Part shown: in pieces, positions 27,595 to 35,510 of the stretch
Layout of the letters: each line of letters begins with the position of its first letter
Numbering within the stretch: position 1 is the stretch's first letter
Made by a program: the position numbers and the translations under genes
From: CAVXGU01 sp963761615
GTDB taxonomy: Bacteria; Acidobacteriota; Vicinamibacteria; Vicinamibacterales; CAVVIG01
NCBI GenBank assembly: GCA_963761615.1
Contig: CAVXGU010000003.1
Span: 1,488,001 to 1,552,000 of the forward strand
Direction of reading: 5' to 3'
Length of the DNA stretch: 64,000 nt
The notes under the pieces: model-generated
What the model was told of the DNA's origin: nothing
What the model saw: only the letters and a program-made list of their open reading frames with translations
Databases searched by the model: none

Positions 27595-28392
27595 CTACTT
27601 GTCGACGTCTTCCGCGGGCAACTTCGCGGCTGCCGCCAACTGGCGCTGCTGGTAGAGATCGGCCTTGCGGATCTTCGAGTCGTACACCAGGAAGGCGAAG
27701 ACCTGCTTCGCCTCGTCGGCGCTGATGAGTCTCCCCGCCCTGGCGGTCATGTCGTTGATGTCGGCTTCCCACTCGCTCTCGAGCACCAGGTCGCTGTTGA
27801 GGGCGCGCGCGGGCGTGTGGCACAGGCCGCACTTCTTCGTGAAGACCTGATAGTCTTTCTGCACGTCCGGTGGATAGGCCGAGACGTCCACCCTCGCCGG
27901 TCCCTTGTCGAAGGCCGCCATCATTTCCGGCGAGACCGTGGAACGCGTCGCGCTCGAACGGGGCGCCATCGGCTCCAGCACGCGGACGGGCGGTGTGTTG
28001 GCCGCCGCCAGTTCCTGATGCTGCCGGTAGAGATCGGCCTTGCGCACCTTCGAGTCGTACACCAGGAAGTCGTAGATCTGCTGCGCGTCGTCGGCGCTGA
28101 TCAGCTTGCCGGCCTTCTTCGCCATGTCGTGGACGTCGGCTTCCCACTCTCCTTCGAGCACGAAGTCGGAATTGATGGCCCGTGCGACGGTGTGGCAGGC
28201 GCCGCACTTCTTCGTGAAGACTTGATAGGCCTTCTGCATTTCGGGCGGATAGCTCGAGACGTCGATCTTGGCCGGTCCCTTGTCGGCGGCGGCCACGTTC
28301 GGCGGCAGCGATCGTTGCGCCCGGACGAGAGTCACCGACCCGATTCCGATCCCCCACGCCGTGAGTAACACGAGCCAGACTGCGCGCCGCAT
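27595..28392 (-). CDS. Tandem-duplicated diheme c-type cytochrome, exported
   Basis: The start is ATG 28392 with AGGAGGG five bases upstream. The 265-residue protein has an N-terminal membrane or signal segment (6-22) and two homologous halves of about 125 residues. Each half has SxYPPxxQKxYQVFTKKCG, a CxxCH haem motif (CGACH at 63-67, CGLCH at 188-192), EWEAD, an M in position for the sixth ligand (M90, M215) and a closing FLVYDSK(V/I)RKADLY. Haem attachment would occur in the periplasm. It probably carries electrons or gates them to an oxidase; no partner gene is adjacent. Confidence 0.85.
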   Translation of the reverse strand: MRRAVWLVLLTAWGIGIGSVTLVRAQRSLPPNVAAADKGPAKIDVSSYPPEMQKAYQVFTKKCGACHTVARAINSDFVLEGEWEADVHDMAKKAGKLISADDAQQIYDFLVYDSKVRKADLYRQHQELAAANTPPVRVLEPMAPRSSATRSTVSPEMMAAFDKGPARVDVSAYPPDVQKDYQVFTKKCGLCHTPARALNSDLVLESEWEADINDMTARAGRLISADEAKQVFAFLVYDSKIRKADLYQQRQLAAAAKLPAEDVDK

Positions 28393-28912
28393 CGAAGCCC
28401 TCCTGGGTTCCATGGCCGCCAGGTGTCGCAATACTCGTGCCTTCCAGGCGATTCGGGCGATTGTCCCGAGGGATCCGGCTATCGCGTAATTCGGCGTGTT
28501 TTGGGTTGTTCGGACGCGCGTCGCCCGGCCAGGACCGGCGCCCAGGGCCACGGCGCCTGGAACGTGAAGTCTTTCACAAAGCGGTGGGGAATAGTCCGCG
28601 TGGCGCTTCCAGACGCCTGACCTCTTTTCCATGGTCGGTCCGATCGTCGGACGGGGGGCGGAGAGGCTTCATGGGAAGTCGGTCGCGCGAGCGCCGGAAC
28701 TCTGCCAGGCACTACCAGCGTTCCGCGTTGTTTGACAAATACGATTAGTTTGTGCTCAAACTGACGCCGCCGAGACCTCCGCCAGCGCGACCTGCTCGAC
28801 GTAACACTCGCGGACATCGCGGGCGGGGATGCGCCGGCGATAGGTCCTCGAGCCTTCTCCGCCATCCCGGACGGCACGTCGCGATTCCGGTGTTCGAGAA
28901 ACGAGGCTCCAC
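28393..28912. other. Non-coding stretch between two divergent genes
   Basis: I see no convincing gene in these 520 bases. A perfect TTGACA lies at 28,732-28,737 but no good -10 box follows at the right distance, so I do not call a promoter. The short inverted element TTTG-tgct-CAAA occurs at about 28,750. The segment is less GC-biased around 28,720-28,760 than its surroundings. Confidence 0.5.
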
Positions 28913-29722
28913 ATGTCACGTGTTCCGTCGCCTCCTCACATCGGCCATGGTGCCCTGCCCTCCGGCAGGCGCAGGCGGCACTCGTGGCTGGCGCGTCCAG
29001 CGGCGCTCGTGCTGACGATCACGTGCGGGCTGTTCGTCGCCTGCTCGAAGAAGTCGGCGTCGCCAACCCAGCCGGATCCGACCCCGCCGCCGGCCCCGGC
29101 CCCCACGAGTAACACGCTCGACATCCTGCGATCGGACGGCGGCGCGACGTCGCACTCGGGCGGTCACCCGCCGTATGCGGACGTCGGGTACGGGTATGAC
29201 GTCAAGGGCAAGAGTGGAGGCGGGTACGCCGGCCGGATGTACGCCGAAGCAGTGATCTCGCTCGGGGTCGGTGAACATCCGATCGCGATGGGGGCGGTCT
29301 ACAGCGACTGGAGCAACCAGGCTGGCAACTATCTCGTGTCGGCCGACACACGGTGGCACGGACACCTGGGAGGGAACGGCATTCTCGGCGCCGGCGCGCA
29401 CGTGAACTTCTTGATGGAAATCCGCGATTTCAACAACCGCCTGCTGGCCTCGCAAGTGCTCCACGACAGGGAGATCCGTGAATCAGGACTGACCGTCGGC
29501 GGACTGACCGATGACGGCACCGCGTCGGCGGCCCTGAACTTCACGCTGCCGGCGAACACGGGTGGGCCGTTCCGGATCTGGTTCAAGCTCACCTGCGAAG
29601 CGACATCCGGACTCGTCGGAGTCGACGCCGCCTGCCTCTTCGGCAACTCGCCGTCGCTCGAAAGCCTCGGGGGCAATGGATACGCCGAGTGGACGAGCCT
29701 GAGCGTGACGCAGTTCTTCTGA
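28913..29722 (+). CDS. Lipoprotein of unknown function
   Basis: The 269-residue protein has a basic N-terminus, a hydrophobic segment and the lipobox LFVAC with Cys44, followed by a Pro/Thr-rich linker (TQPDPTPPPAPAPTSN). The rest is predicted to be beta-rich, with repeated Gly and aromatic residues and a single Cys pair (CEAT and AACLFG). I do not recognise the domain. If the ATG at 28913 is right the signal is unusually long; a shorter start is possible. Confidence 0.6.
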   Translation: MSRVPSPPHIGHGALPSGRRRRHSWLARPAALVLTITCGLFVACSKKSASPTQPDPTPPPAPAPTSNTLDILRSDGGATSHSGGHPPYADVGYGYDVKGKSGGGYAGRMYAEAVISLGVGEHPIAMGAVYSDWSNQAGNYLVSADTRWHGHLGGNGILGAGAHVNFLMEIRDFNNRLLASQVLHDREIRESGLTVGGLTDDGTASAALNFTLPANTGGPFRIWFKLTCEATSGLVGVDAACLFGNSPSLESLGGNGYAEWTSLSVTQFF

Positions 29723-29872
29723 GCCGGGTCGCGCTCGCCAACGACGAGCTTCTAATCGATGAAGTGGCGTCCCCCGGGGGGACTAGCGACACCGCCAAGG
29801 ACTTCAGCAGAGTGCATCTCTCCTCGCTTCTCAGGCCGCGAACGTTCATCCCGGCCGCGAGTCCCCGGTCAC

Positions 29873-30247
29873 CTACCAGAGCGAGTTGACGATCGTGGCG
29901 CCGGAGGCGATCTTCACGTCGCAGCGGCCCAGCCAGTCACCAAACGCCTTGAACTCCTTCCAGCCGGAGGCTGCCTGCTGGTAATGATCCTTCACCCCCG
30001 CCAGGCTTTCGTAGACTTCGGCCAGGACGAAGCACGTCCTGCCTGACGGTGCGGACGTCAGGTCCATCGGGTTCGTCAGTTCCGGCGCCTTCGACACGTC
30101 GTAGCTCAGAAGGGCCTTCTCGCCGGTCCGATGGTGCGTCGCCTCCATCCAGATCGCATGATCCTTGAACAGCCGATCGCCCTCCGCCACCTCGCCGGCC
30201 GGTGCCGTGATGATGAACGCAAGTCTGATCTTGCCCTTCTGTGACAT
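29873..30247 (-). CDS. Small conserved protein, possible dimeric alpha/beta-barrel fold
   Basis: I start at ATG 30247 because AGGAGG lies six bases upstream. The 124-residue protein has no signal or membrane segment. The pattern of strands and helices (KIRLAFIITAPAG, FVLAEVYESLAGVKDHYQQA) resembles dimeric alpha/beta-barrel proteins such as antibiotic-biosynthesis-monooxygenase-like or YciI-like families. No catalytic motif is visible. The 208 bases upstream contain no other gene. Confidence 0.6.
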   Translation of the reverse strand: MSQKGKIRLAFIITAPAGEVAEGDRLFKDHAIWMEATHHRTGEKALLSYDVSKAPELTNPMDLTSAPSGRTCFVLAEVYESLAGVKDHYQQAASGWKEFKAFGDWLGRCDVKIASGATIVNSLW

Positions 30248-30455
30248 GTCCGTCCTCCTGTCTGGGGTTTGACCCACGATCGGGGCCGCTGGTTGCCGAC
30301 GCTCGGCAACCCGTGTGGATTCTACAGGAGTTCATCTGTTTCAGTAGAGCCTGCGGTTGCGTCGTTCACCCCCAGGTGAAAATCCGGGCTGCGCCTCCGA
30401 TTTCCTTCAGCGAATCGGAAGGTTTCGTGTGCCGACAGCCACATTCACCCCCGGG

Positions 30456-31055
30456 CTACTGGCGCCCGGAGAGATCGACGACAACCGACAGCTCTGCGCG
30501 GCGGAGCGTGAATGTCGGCACGACGTCGAGGGTGGCACGAGCAGGCGTTCTGTAGAGCACCGTCCGATCGCGATGGAGCGCATCACGCCCAATGCCGGCA
30601 GCGGTCATGACCGCGACGAAGGCGAGCCGCTGGCGTATCTGTGCATCGCACCCCGGCCGGCCACCGCAGGAGGAGTCGGAGAGGAGGGCGCCAGCCGCTC
30701 CGAATGCGGCACCGGTTACCAGGCCGTTCCAGAGCGGATCGCCGTTTCGACGGACCTGCTGGATGGTCGAGGCAGCGAACTGATGCGGTGCACCGCCGGC
30801 GTTCACTGTGAGCGAGTCGGTTGAGACGGACGCTACCCGCCCGCGCACTTCGTTACCGGACGCGTCGGTGACGGCGACTGGATTCCCCGCGGAAATCCGT
30901 TGCTCGAACTCGGACCATGAGCGCGTCGGCTGAACATGTGCACACGCACCGACCGTGAAGGCACAGACGATCACGAGCGGCGAAAGTCGCAGAGAAGCCG
31001 GATCGACGAAGGCCGCTGATAGACGAATCAGACCGAACGCGGAAGGTGAATTCAA
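30456..31055 (-). CDS. Lipoprotein of unknown function, start disturbed by an insertion sequence
   Basis: Up to 199 residues can be read. The lipobox TVGACAHVQ is at about residues 34-42, followed by a domain with VAVTDASGNEVRGRVASVS, a small beta-barrel-like pattern also seen in proteins that handle RNA or peptides, and a Gly-rich segment (LVTGAAFGAAGALLSD). The only start upstream of the basic N-region is TTG at 31055, which lies inside the terminal repeat of the IS30 element. A GTG at 30974 would leave no basic N-region. The native start may therefore have been altered by the IS30 insertion. Confidence 0.55.
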   Translation of the reverse strand: MNSPSAFGLIRLSAAFVDPASLRLSPLVIVCAFTVGACAHVQPTRSWSEFEQRISAGNPVAVTDASGNEVRGRVASVSTDSLTVNAGGAPHQFAASTIQQVRRNGDPLWNGLVTGAAFGAAGALLSDSSCGGRPGCDAQIRQRLAFVAVMTAAGIGRDALHRDRTVLYRTPARATLDVVPTFTLRRAELSVVVDLSGRQ

Positions 31056-31070
31056 TCCGTCGACGCAACA
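31051..31070 (+). repeat. IS30 left inverted repeat
   Basis: Twenty bases that match the reverse complement of 34,319-34,338 at 19 positions. It marks the outer left end of the IS30 element. Confidence 0.85.
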
Positions 31071-31091
31071 CCATATGCGACCGGAGGGGGC

Positions 31092-31860
31092 ATGGGTGTG
31101 CGTTGGTCTCGGATGTCCTGGAGTGATCGGAACGAGCTGTGGACGCGCTGGCGGCGGGGTGAGTCACTCAGGCAGATTGCGCATGGGCTGCGGCGCTCTT
31201 CGAGCGTTATTCACACGGTTGTCGTCGCGGAAGGCGGCATTGCACCCCGTCCGCGTTGTCGGTCCCGGCTGGCACTGACCCCGGCTGATCGCGAAGACAT
31301 TTCACGGCAGCTGGCCTGCGGCCAATCGCTCCGGGCCATCAGTCAGATGCTCGGCCGAGCGCCATCGACCTTGAGCCGCGAAGTGGCGCGGAACGGCGGG
31401 CGCAGTGCCTATCGAGCGGCTGTCGCCGACCGACAAGCCTGGCACCGTGCTCATCGACCCCAACGGTGTCGTCTCTCGACGCATCCCGCTCTCCGAAGAA
31501 TCGTCGCGCGGAAGCTCGCCGAGCAGTGGTCGCCCCAGCAGATCTCGGGCTGGCTTCGATGCGCCTTTCCGAGTGATGCTGACATGCAGGTGTCCCCGGA
31601 ACCCATCTACCGCAGCCTCTTCGTGCAAAGTCGCGGCGTCCTGAAACGCTGTCTCCTCAAGCACTTGCGCCACCAGCACCACTGTCGGCATGCGCGCGCT
31701 GGCGTTCGGAAGCATCCGCGACAAGGGCAGATTCTCGGCGCCGTGTCCATTCGGCAGCGACCCGCCGAAGTTCGCGATCGCGCGGTGCCTGGCCATTGGG
31801 AAGGCGATCTCCTTGAAGGTGCGCGAGGCACGTTCATCGCGACACTCGTCGAGCGCCAAT
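31092..31860 (+). pseudogene. IS30 transposase, N-terminal part (interrupted)
   Basis: This frame encodes 256 residues of an IS30 transposase: the N-terminal HTH region (WTRWRRGESLRQIAHGL), a second HTH (ISQMLGRAPSTLSREVARNG) and the start of the catalytic domain with the first Asp in PGHWEGDLLEGA. It stops making sense at codon CAA, where the IS21-family element begins. If the insertion and one CCAAT copy are removed, the frame runs on as LVERQSRYVLLVRL, and the complete transposase would be 385 residues. Transposition by this copy is not expected. Confidence 0.9.
31856..31860. repeat. IS21 target-site duplication, left copy
   Basis: CCAAT directly abuts the TGT end of the element and is repeated at 33,944-33,948 on the other side. 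Confidence 0.85.
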
Positions 31861-31911
31861 TGTCAACGCCGGTTGAAAATCTGACAGTTCCGCCGGGTGA
31901 AAATCTGACAG
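31861..31911 (+). repeat. IS21 left terminal region with two transposase-binding boxes
   Basis: The 51 bases contain two copies of a GAAAATCTGACAG box, at about 31,875-31,887 and 31,899-31,911. Aligned with the reverse complement of 33,893-33,943, most positions agree and the inner box is identical. Confidence 0.85.
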
Positions 31912-31930
31912 ATCGACGAGGGGACGAGCC

Positions 31931-32773
31931 TCAGGTCGTCGGGGCCTCCTGACGGGCCGGAGTCCGGCGGCGGCGGCCGCCGCTGGACTCCGGCTCGTGC
32001 GCCGTGTGCAGCGTCTGCCAGAGCTCCGTGTGCTGCCGCATCCGATAGCTGTTGCCGCGGATCGTCACGAGATGGCAGTGGTGCACCAAGCGATCGATGA
32101 GCGCCGCCGCCATCACGTCGTCGCCAAAGATCTCACCCCACTCTTCGAACCCCTTGTTCGAGGTCAGCACGGTCGACGCGTGCTCGTAGCGACGCGTCAT
32201 CAGCTGAAAGAAGAGCATGGCGCCGGTGCGGCTGATCGGCAGGTAGCCGATCTCGTCGACGACGAGCACTGCAGGATGTGTGAGGACTTTCAGACGAGCC
32301 TGCAGGCGACCCGCGGCCTGCGCTTCTTCCAGCGACGTGATCAAATCCGCGAGCGTGCCGTAGTAGACGCGTCGGCCACTCTGGGCCGCGGCGATGGCGA
32401 GACTGATCGCCAAGTGCGTTTTGCCGACGCCGGGTGGTCCCAGAAAGATCACATTCTCACGGCGCTCGACGAAGCCGAGCTCGTGCAGGCTTTCCATCTG
32501 CTCTCGTCGCAGGGACGGCTGAAAGGTGAAATCGAAGTCGTGGAGTTGCTTGACGACCGGCAGACGGCTGGAGCGCATCGCCGCCTGCAGACGTCGGTTA
32601 TTTCGGAGCTGCGTCTGCGCGGTGAGCAACTGCTCGATGGCTTCGGGCGCGGTGAGCGTCCCGCCATCGACGCCCTGGAGGATCGCGTCCAGTGCCTCCA
32701 AGGCACCTGGCATGCGGAGATCCGCGAGGAGGTGCCGCAGGCGATCTCGTCGCGAGAGCGGTGCGGCCTTCAT
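31931..32773 (-). CDS. istB: IS21-family helper ATPase IstB
   Basis: The 280-residue protein is an AAA+ ATPase of the IstB/DnaC type. The Walker A motif GPPGVGKTHLA is at about 112-122, Walker B is VLVVDEIGYLP, and sensor 1 is STVLTSNKGFEEW. IstB binds target DNA and stimulates the IstA transposase. Its start overlaps the istA stop by four bases (ATGA). The length is a little above the usual 250-265 because of a C-terminal tail rich in Arg and Pro. Confidence 0.95.
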   Translation of the reverse strand: MKAAPLSRRDRLRHLLADLRMPGALEALDAILQGVDGGTLTAPEAIEQLLTAQTQLRNNRRLQAAMRSSRLPVVKQLHDFDFTFQPSLRREQMESLHELGFVERRENVIFLGPPGVGKTHLAISLAIAAAQSGRRVYYGTLADLITSLEEAQAAGRLQARLKVLTHPAVLVVDEIGYLPISRTGAMLFFQLMTRRYEHASTVLTSNKGFEEWGEIFGDDVMAAALIDRLVHHCHLVTIRGNSYRMRQHTELWQTLHTAHEPESSGGRRRRTPARQEAPTT

Positions 32774-33804
32774 CCGACACCTCCCGCGAGGCGGGCGTAC
32801 GCGGTCAGGGACCGCTTCTCGACGGTCACCACCGGACGCGGGGCCAGACGCGCCGGCGTCGACGTCGGCATGCGATCGAGGACCAGCGACGTGTAGCGCC
32901 GCGCGGCGAGCGGCTGCAGGAGGAATCGCTCCTCGCGATCGAAGCGGACGCGTGGACGCTCGCGCGTTGTGCCGTGTAGCCGCCCATTGGCGCGCTCGAG
33001 CCAGCGCGCGCGCTGGTGATCGAGATCCGCGTCATGGAGAAACGTGCGACCGTAGACGAAATTGCCACGGAGGTAGCGGACGGGACGCTCGACTTTGCCT
33101 TTGGTCTGCGCGCGATACGGTCGACACGCGCGCGGCGTGAAGCCCCAGTGATGCGCGAAGCGGAGAAACTCGGCATTACGGATCAGCGCGCCGCCTTCGA
33201 GCCGCAGGTCGCGGGTGATCACGGCCTTCATCTGATCGAACAGCAGCTCCTGCGGCACGCCGCCGAAATAGCCAAACGCCTCCTCGAGCCCGTCGAACAG
33301 CGTCGTCATGTCCTGGCGCGGATAGAACCGGCACCACAGCACCCGGGAGTACCCGAGTACGACCAGCAGCGCGTAGCGCACGCCCCACGGAAACCGAAAC
33401 CGAGCGAAGTCCACCTGCGCTTGTCGGCCTGGTGGCGTCTCGAAGCGAATCACCGGCTCGGGCGCCGGCGTTGGGCGCACCCGGTGCACGAACGCTTTCA
33501 GCTGCGTGTAGCCGCCGGCGTATCCCGCCGCGCGAATCTCGTCGAGGAGACGGACGGCCGACAGCTCCGGATACGCGGCGAGGCGCGCTTCAATGATCGG
33601 CTTATACGCATCGAGCTTGGTTGGTACCACCGGCCGCGGTCCGTACCGCACCGCCTCGTCATCGAGATCGCGATCGAGATCGCCGTCCCGGACCCACCGA
33701 TGAATCGTGTCGCGGCTGACGCCTAATTGGCGCGCCAGCGCGCTTTTGCTCGTGCCCTGCTCCAGGTAGTGCCTGAGTAGCATGCGCGTCTCCCGTCCAA
33801 ACAT
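32770..33804 (-). CDS. istA: IS21-family transposase IstA
   Basis: The 344-residue transposase has an N-terminal HTH (SALARQLGVSRDTIHRWVRDG) and a DDE catalytic domain. The first Asp is in RQAQVDFARF, the second in ELLFDQMKAVI and the Glu in KGKVERPVRYLRG. It cuts and joins the TGT ends described here. It is at the short end of the IstA size range but all key residues are present. Confidence 0.93.
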   Translation of the reverse strand: MFGRETRMLLRHYLEQGTSKSALARQLGVSRDTIHRWVRDGDLDRDLDDEAVRYGPRPVVPTKLDAYKPIIEARLAAYPELSAVRLLDEIRAAGYAGGYTQLKAFVHRVRPTPAPEPVIRFETPPGRQAQVDFARFRFPWGVRYALLVVLGYSRVLWCRFYPRQDMTTLFDGLEEAFGYFGGVPQELLFDQMKAVITRDLRLEGGALIRNAEFLRFAHHWGFTPRACRPYRAQTKGKVERPVRYLRGNFVYGRTFLHDADLDHQRARWLERANGRLHGTTRERPRVRFDREERFLLQPLAARRYTSLVLDRMPTSTPARLAPRPVVTVEKRSLTAYARLAGGVG

Positions 33805-33892
33805 CGCGCCTCCGATCGCTTTCGGAGACGCATGGTGAATGAATCACCGGCCGGGAGCTACGCTCGCAGCCGGCAGCCAACCGTGCTGCCGA

Positions 33893-33943
33893 CTGTCAGA
33901 TTTTCGTCCGCCACAACTGTCGTATTTACCACCGCCGCTAACA
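33893..33943 (-). repeat. IS21 right terminal region with two transposase-binding boxes
   Basis: Read on the minus strand it begins TGTTAGCGGCGGTGG and contains one diverged box (AAATACGACAG) and one identical inner box (GAAAATCTGACAG). Confidence 0.85.
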
Positions 33944-33948
33944 CCAAT
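33944..33948. repeat. IS21 target-site duplication, right copy
   Basis: CCAAT is the second copy of the duplication. Removing the element with one copy restores the IS30 transposase reading frame. Confidence 0.85.
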
Positions 33949-34337
33949 CACGCTACGTGCTGCTGGTGCGCCTGCCGAGCAAGGACACACACACGGTCAC
34001 GCAAGCCATCGCCCGACGAATCCGACGGCTGCCACACGGCCTCGTGAAGTCGCTGACGTGGGATCGCGGCGGTGAACTCGCTGCGCATCGTGCGTGCACC
34101 GTGGCGACCAATGTGAAGGTGTCCTTCTGTGATCCACGAAGTCCGTGGCAGCGCGGGTCTAACGAAAACACCAACGGTCTGTTGCGCCAATACCTTCCGA
34201 CTGCGACCAACCGGACGGACTACAGCCAAACGCAATTGGAGGCCATCGCCTTGCGCCTGAACACACGGCCTCGCATGACGCTTGGATATCGAACGCCGGC
34301 GGCTAAACTAGCGGAGATTGTTGCGTCGACGGGTTGA
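33949..34337 (+). pseudogene. IS30 transposase, C-terminal part (interrupted)
   Basis: This is the rest of the same transposase. It carries the second Asp in SLTWDRGGELAAH and the final Glu region in RGSNENTNGLLRQYLP, which complete the DDE triad, and ends with NTRPRMTLGYRTPAAKL, the usual IS30 C-terminus. All key residues are therefore intact and only the insertion breaks the gene. Confidence 0.9.
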
Positions 34338-34338
34338 A
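34319..34338 (-). repeat. IS30 right inverted repeat
   Basis: This is the partner of 31,051-31,070. The transposase stop codon TGA (34,335-34,337) lies inside it. Confidence 0.85.
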
Positions 34339-34380
34339 AACAACTCACCCATGTGACCGGAATAGACCAGACAGGCTTGG

Positions 34381-34413
34381 CGTCCCCAAGGTGTTTTTCA
34401 AAGTTGGACAAGC
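34381..34413 (+). other. attL: core CGTCCCCAA plus right arm of attP
   Basis: The core is 34,381-34,389. It is followed inside the element by an 11-base spacer and AAGTTGGACAAGC (34,401-34,413), the exact reverse complement of GCTTGTCCAACTT at 48,391-48,403. The centre of the rebuilt 50-bp dyad falls at the AA ending the core, so AA is the likely crossover dinucleotide. Confidence 0.85.
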
Positions 34414-34464
34414 GGCTGGCCGGCCGGCTTCGGCGGGCGGCCTGACGAGGGCAGCGAGAATGTA

Positions 34465-34504
34465 CGCGCGAGAATCGCAGCGCTCGAATCGCGATTCTCG
34501 CGCG
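34465..34504. terminator. Strong hairpin next to attL
   Basis: CGCGCGAGAATCGC (34,465-34,478) pairs perfectly with GCGATTCTCGCGCG (34,491-34,504) across a 12-base loop. It lies 16 bases after the stop of the minus-strand gene at 34,521. There is no T run, so it would be an imperfect intrinsic terminator, or an insulator at the element edge. Confidence 0.45.
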
Positions 34505-34520
34505 AGTCTTGTCGGATGGC

Positions 34521-35510
34521 CTACGCGGCTTGGGGCGGTCGTCGGTCGTGGACGATGGCCTTCACCTGCGCCTGCCAGCCCTTTGCGTGAACGATACGAA
34601 TGAACTTGGTGGTATCGCCCCTCAACAGTTCCAGCCGCGATTGCTTGCTCAGTCTCTCCCAGTCTTCGAACATCACGTAGATAGCGTTGCCGTACTCGAT
34701 ATTTTCGAAGACGACGAGGTTCTCATCGAACTTCGCGCCGAAGTACCCCTCGAAGCCGCTAGTGCCGACGACGAACGCTGTTGGTTTCATGCTCGCCAGG
34801 AGCTTGTAACGCTCCAGGATGATCGCCTTCGTCTCCTCGGATGGCTTTCGCAGCCTTGACAGGATATTGGCGATTGTCGCGTCGCTCTCGCCGGGAGGCA
34901 GGATTTCCCATGCGACGTACACGGTCTTCAGGTAATCCTCACGGGTGGCATCGGACGCGAACACGTCAACAACGCCCACGTTCTCCTGAAGGACGTTTAG
35001 TGCGTAGAGCAGTTCGTCATTGAAGCCTTCGGCCCCGGGCCGCAGGACGGCACTTACCTCGAACTTGAGCACGACGCTGGGGGTGTCGCCCTTCTCCTTG
35101 GCGAGTAGCTCCACCGCGATGCGGAGACCGCACGGTGCCTCGAACTCGCGCTGATACACGTCACGATCCCAGGTGATCTCGTGCGAGCCGTTACTCCAGT
35201 CGCCCCAGTTCGGTGTCTCGGCGGTAAACGTCTTTGTCACCATCGGAAGGTCCTTGCGGACGATCTCGCGGCCGTCGCGGTTCCGAGCCGAGTACTTACC
35301 CGACGTGCTGGGCGGCACGACGGGGTTCTTCGGCAGTTGCAGGACTTCATCGCCCCACGTGATGCCGAGATGCGAAAAGATGCCAGCCTTCACGTCAGCG
35401 ACTGTGACGCGACGCGTGGCAGCGACGACGATGTTAGGCTCCTTGAGTCGGGCGATCTTCAGCGAGATGGGCTTCGGCACCAGCCGAAGGTTCTTCTTCC
35501 GTTTCTCCAT
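34521..35510 (-). CDS. Unrecognised 329-residue cargo protein of the integrative element
   Basis: The protein is soluble, has a Lys/Arg-rich N-terminus (EKRKKNLRLVPKP), and no signal or membrane segment. A conserved-looking central block contains PMVTKTFTAETPNWGDW and SHEITWDRDVYQREF. The C-terminal part contains FEGYFGAKF, ENIEYGNAIYVMFEDW and a final RIVHAKGWQAQV, a pattern I have the impression of meeting in proteins of genomic islands but cannot name. No nuclease, helicase or methylase motif is visible. It stands alone at the attL edge, transcribed outward, the position where satellites and islands often carry accessory genes. Function unknown; a host-interaction or defence role would be only a guess. 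Confidence 0.75.
   Translation of the reverse strand: MEKRKKNLRLVPKPISLKIARLKEPNIVVAATRRVTVADVKAGIFSHLGITWGDEVLQLPKNPVVPPSTSGKYSARNRDGREIVRKDLPMVTKTFTAETPNWGDWSNGSHEITWDRDVYQREFEAPCGLRIAVELLAKEKGDTPSVVLKFEVSAVLRPGAEGFNDELLYALNVLQENVGVVDVFASDATREDYLKTVYVAWEILPPGESDATIANILSRLRKPSEETKAIILERYKLLASMKPTAFVVGTSGFEGYFGAKFDENLVVFENIEYGNAIYVMFEDWERLSKQSRLELLRGDTTKFIRIVHAKGWQAQVKAIVHDRRPPQAA

Larger units (their letters stand above)
31861..33943 (-). mobile_element. Complete IS21-family insertion sequence (istA-istB)
   Basis: The element is 2083 bp. Its two 51-bp ends (31,861-31,911 and 33,893-33,943) begin TGT and carry the repeated boxes GAAAATCTGACAG, as in the multiple transposase-binding sites of IS21 elements. 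It is flanked by a 5-bp direct repeat CCAAT (31,856-31,860 and 33,944-33,948). Both genes are intact on the minus strand, so it may still be active. Confidence 0.93.
31051..34338 (+). mobile_element. IS30-family insertion sequence, interrupted by an IS21-family element
   Basis: The ends are a 20-bp inverted repeat with one mismatch at 31,051-31,070 (TTCAATCCGTCGACGCAACA) and 34,319-34,338 (reverse complement TTCAACCCGTCGACGCAACA). Without the nested element (31,861-33,943) and one copy of its 5-bp target duplication it is about 1.2 kb, normal for this family. It contains one transposase gene, now in two pieces. A 2-bp AA on each side may be the target duplication, but this is too short to be sure. 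Confidence 0.85.

Noticed and set aside
28732..28760. TTGACA-based promoter
   Set aside because: No acceptable -10 box at 16-18 bases; kept only as a remark in the gap entry.
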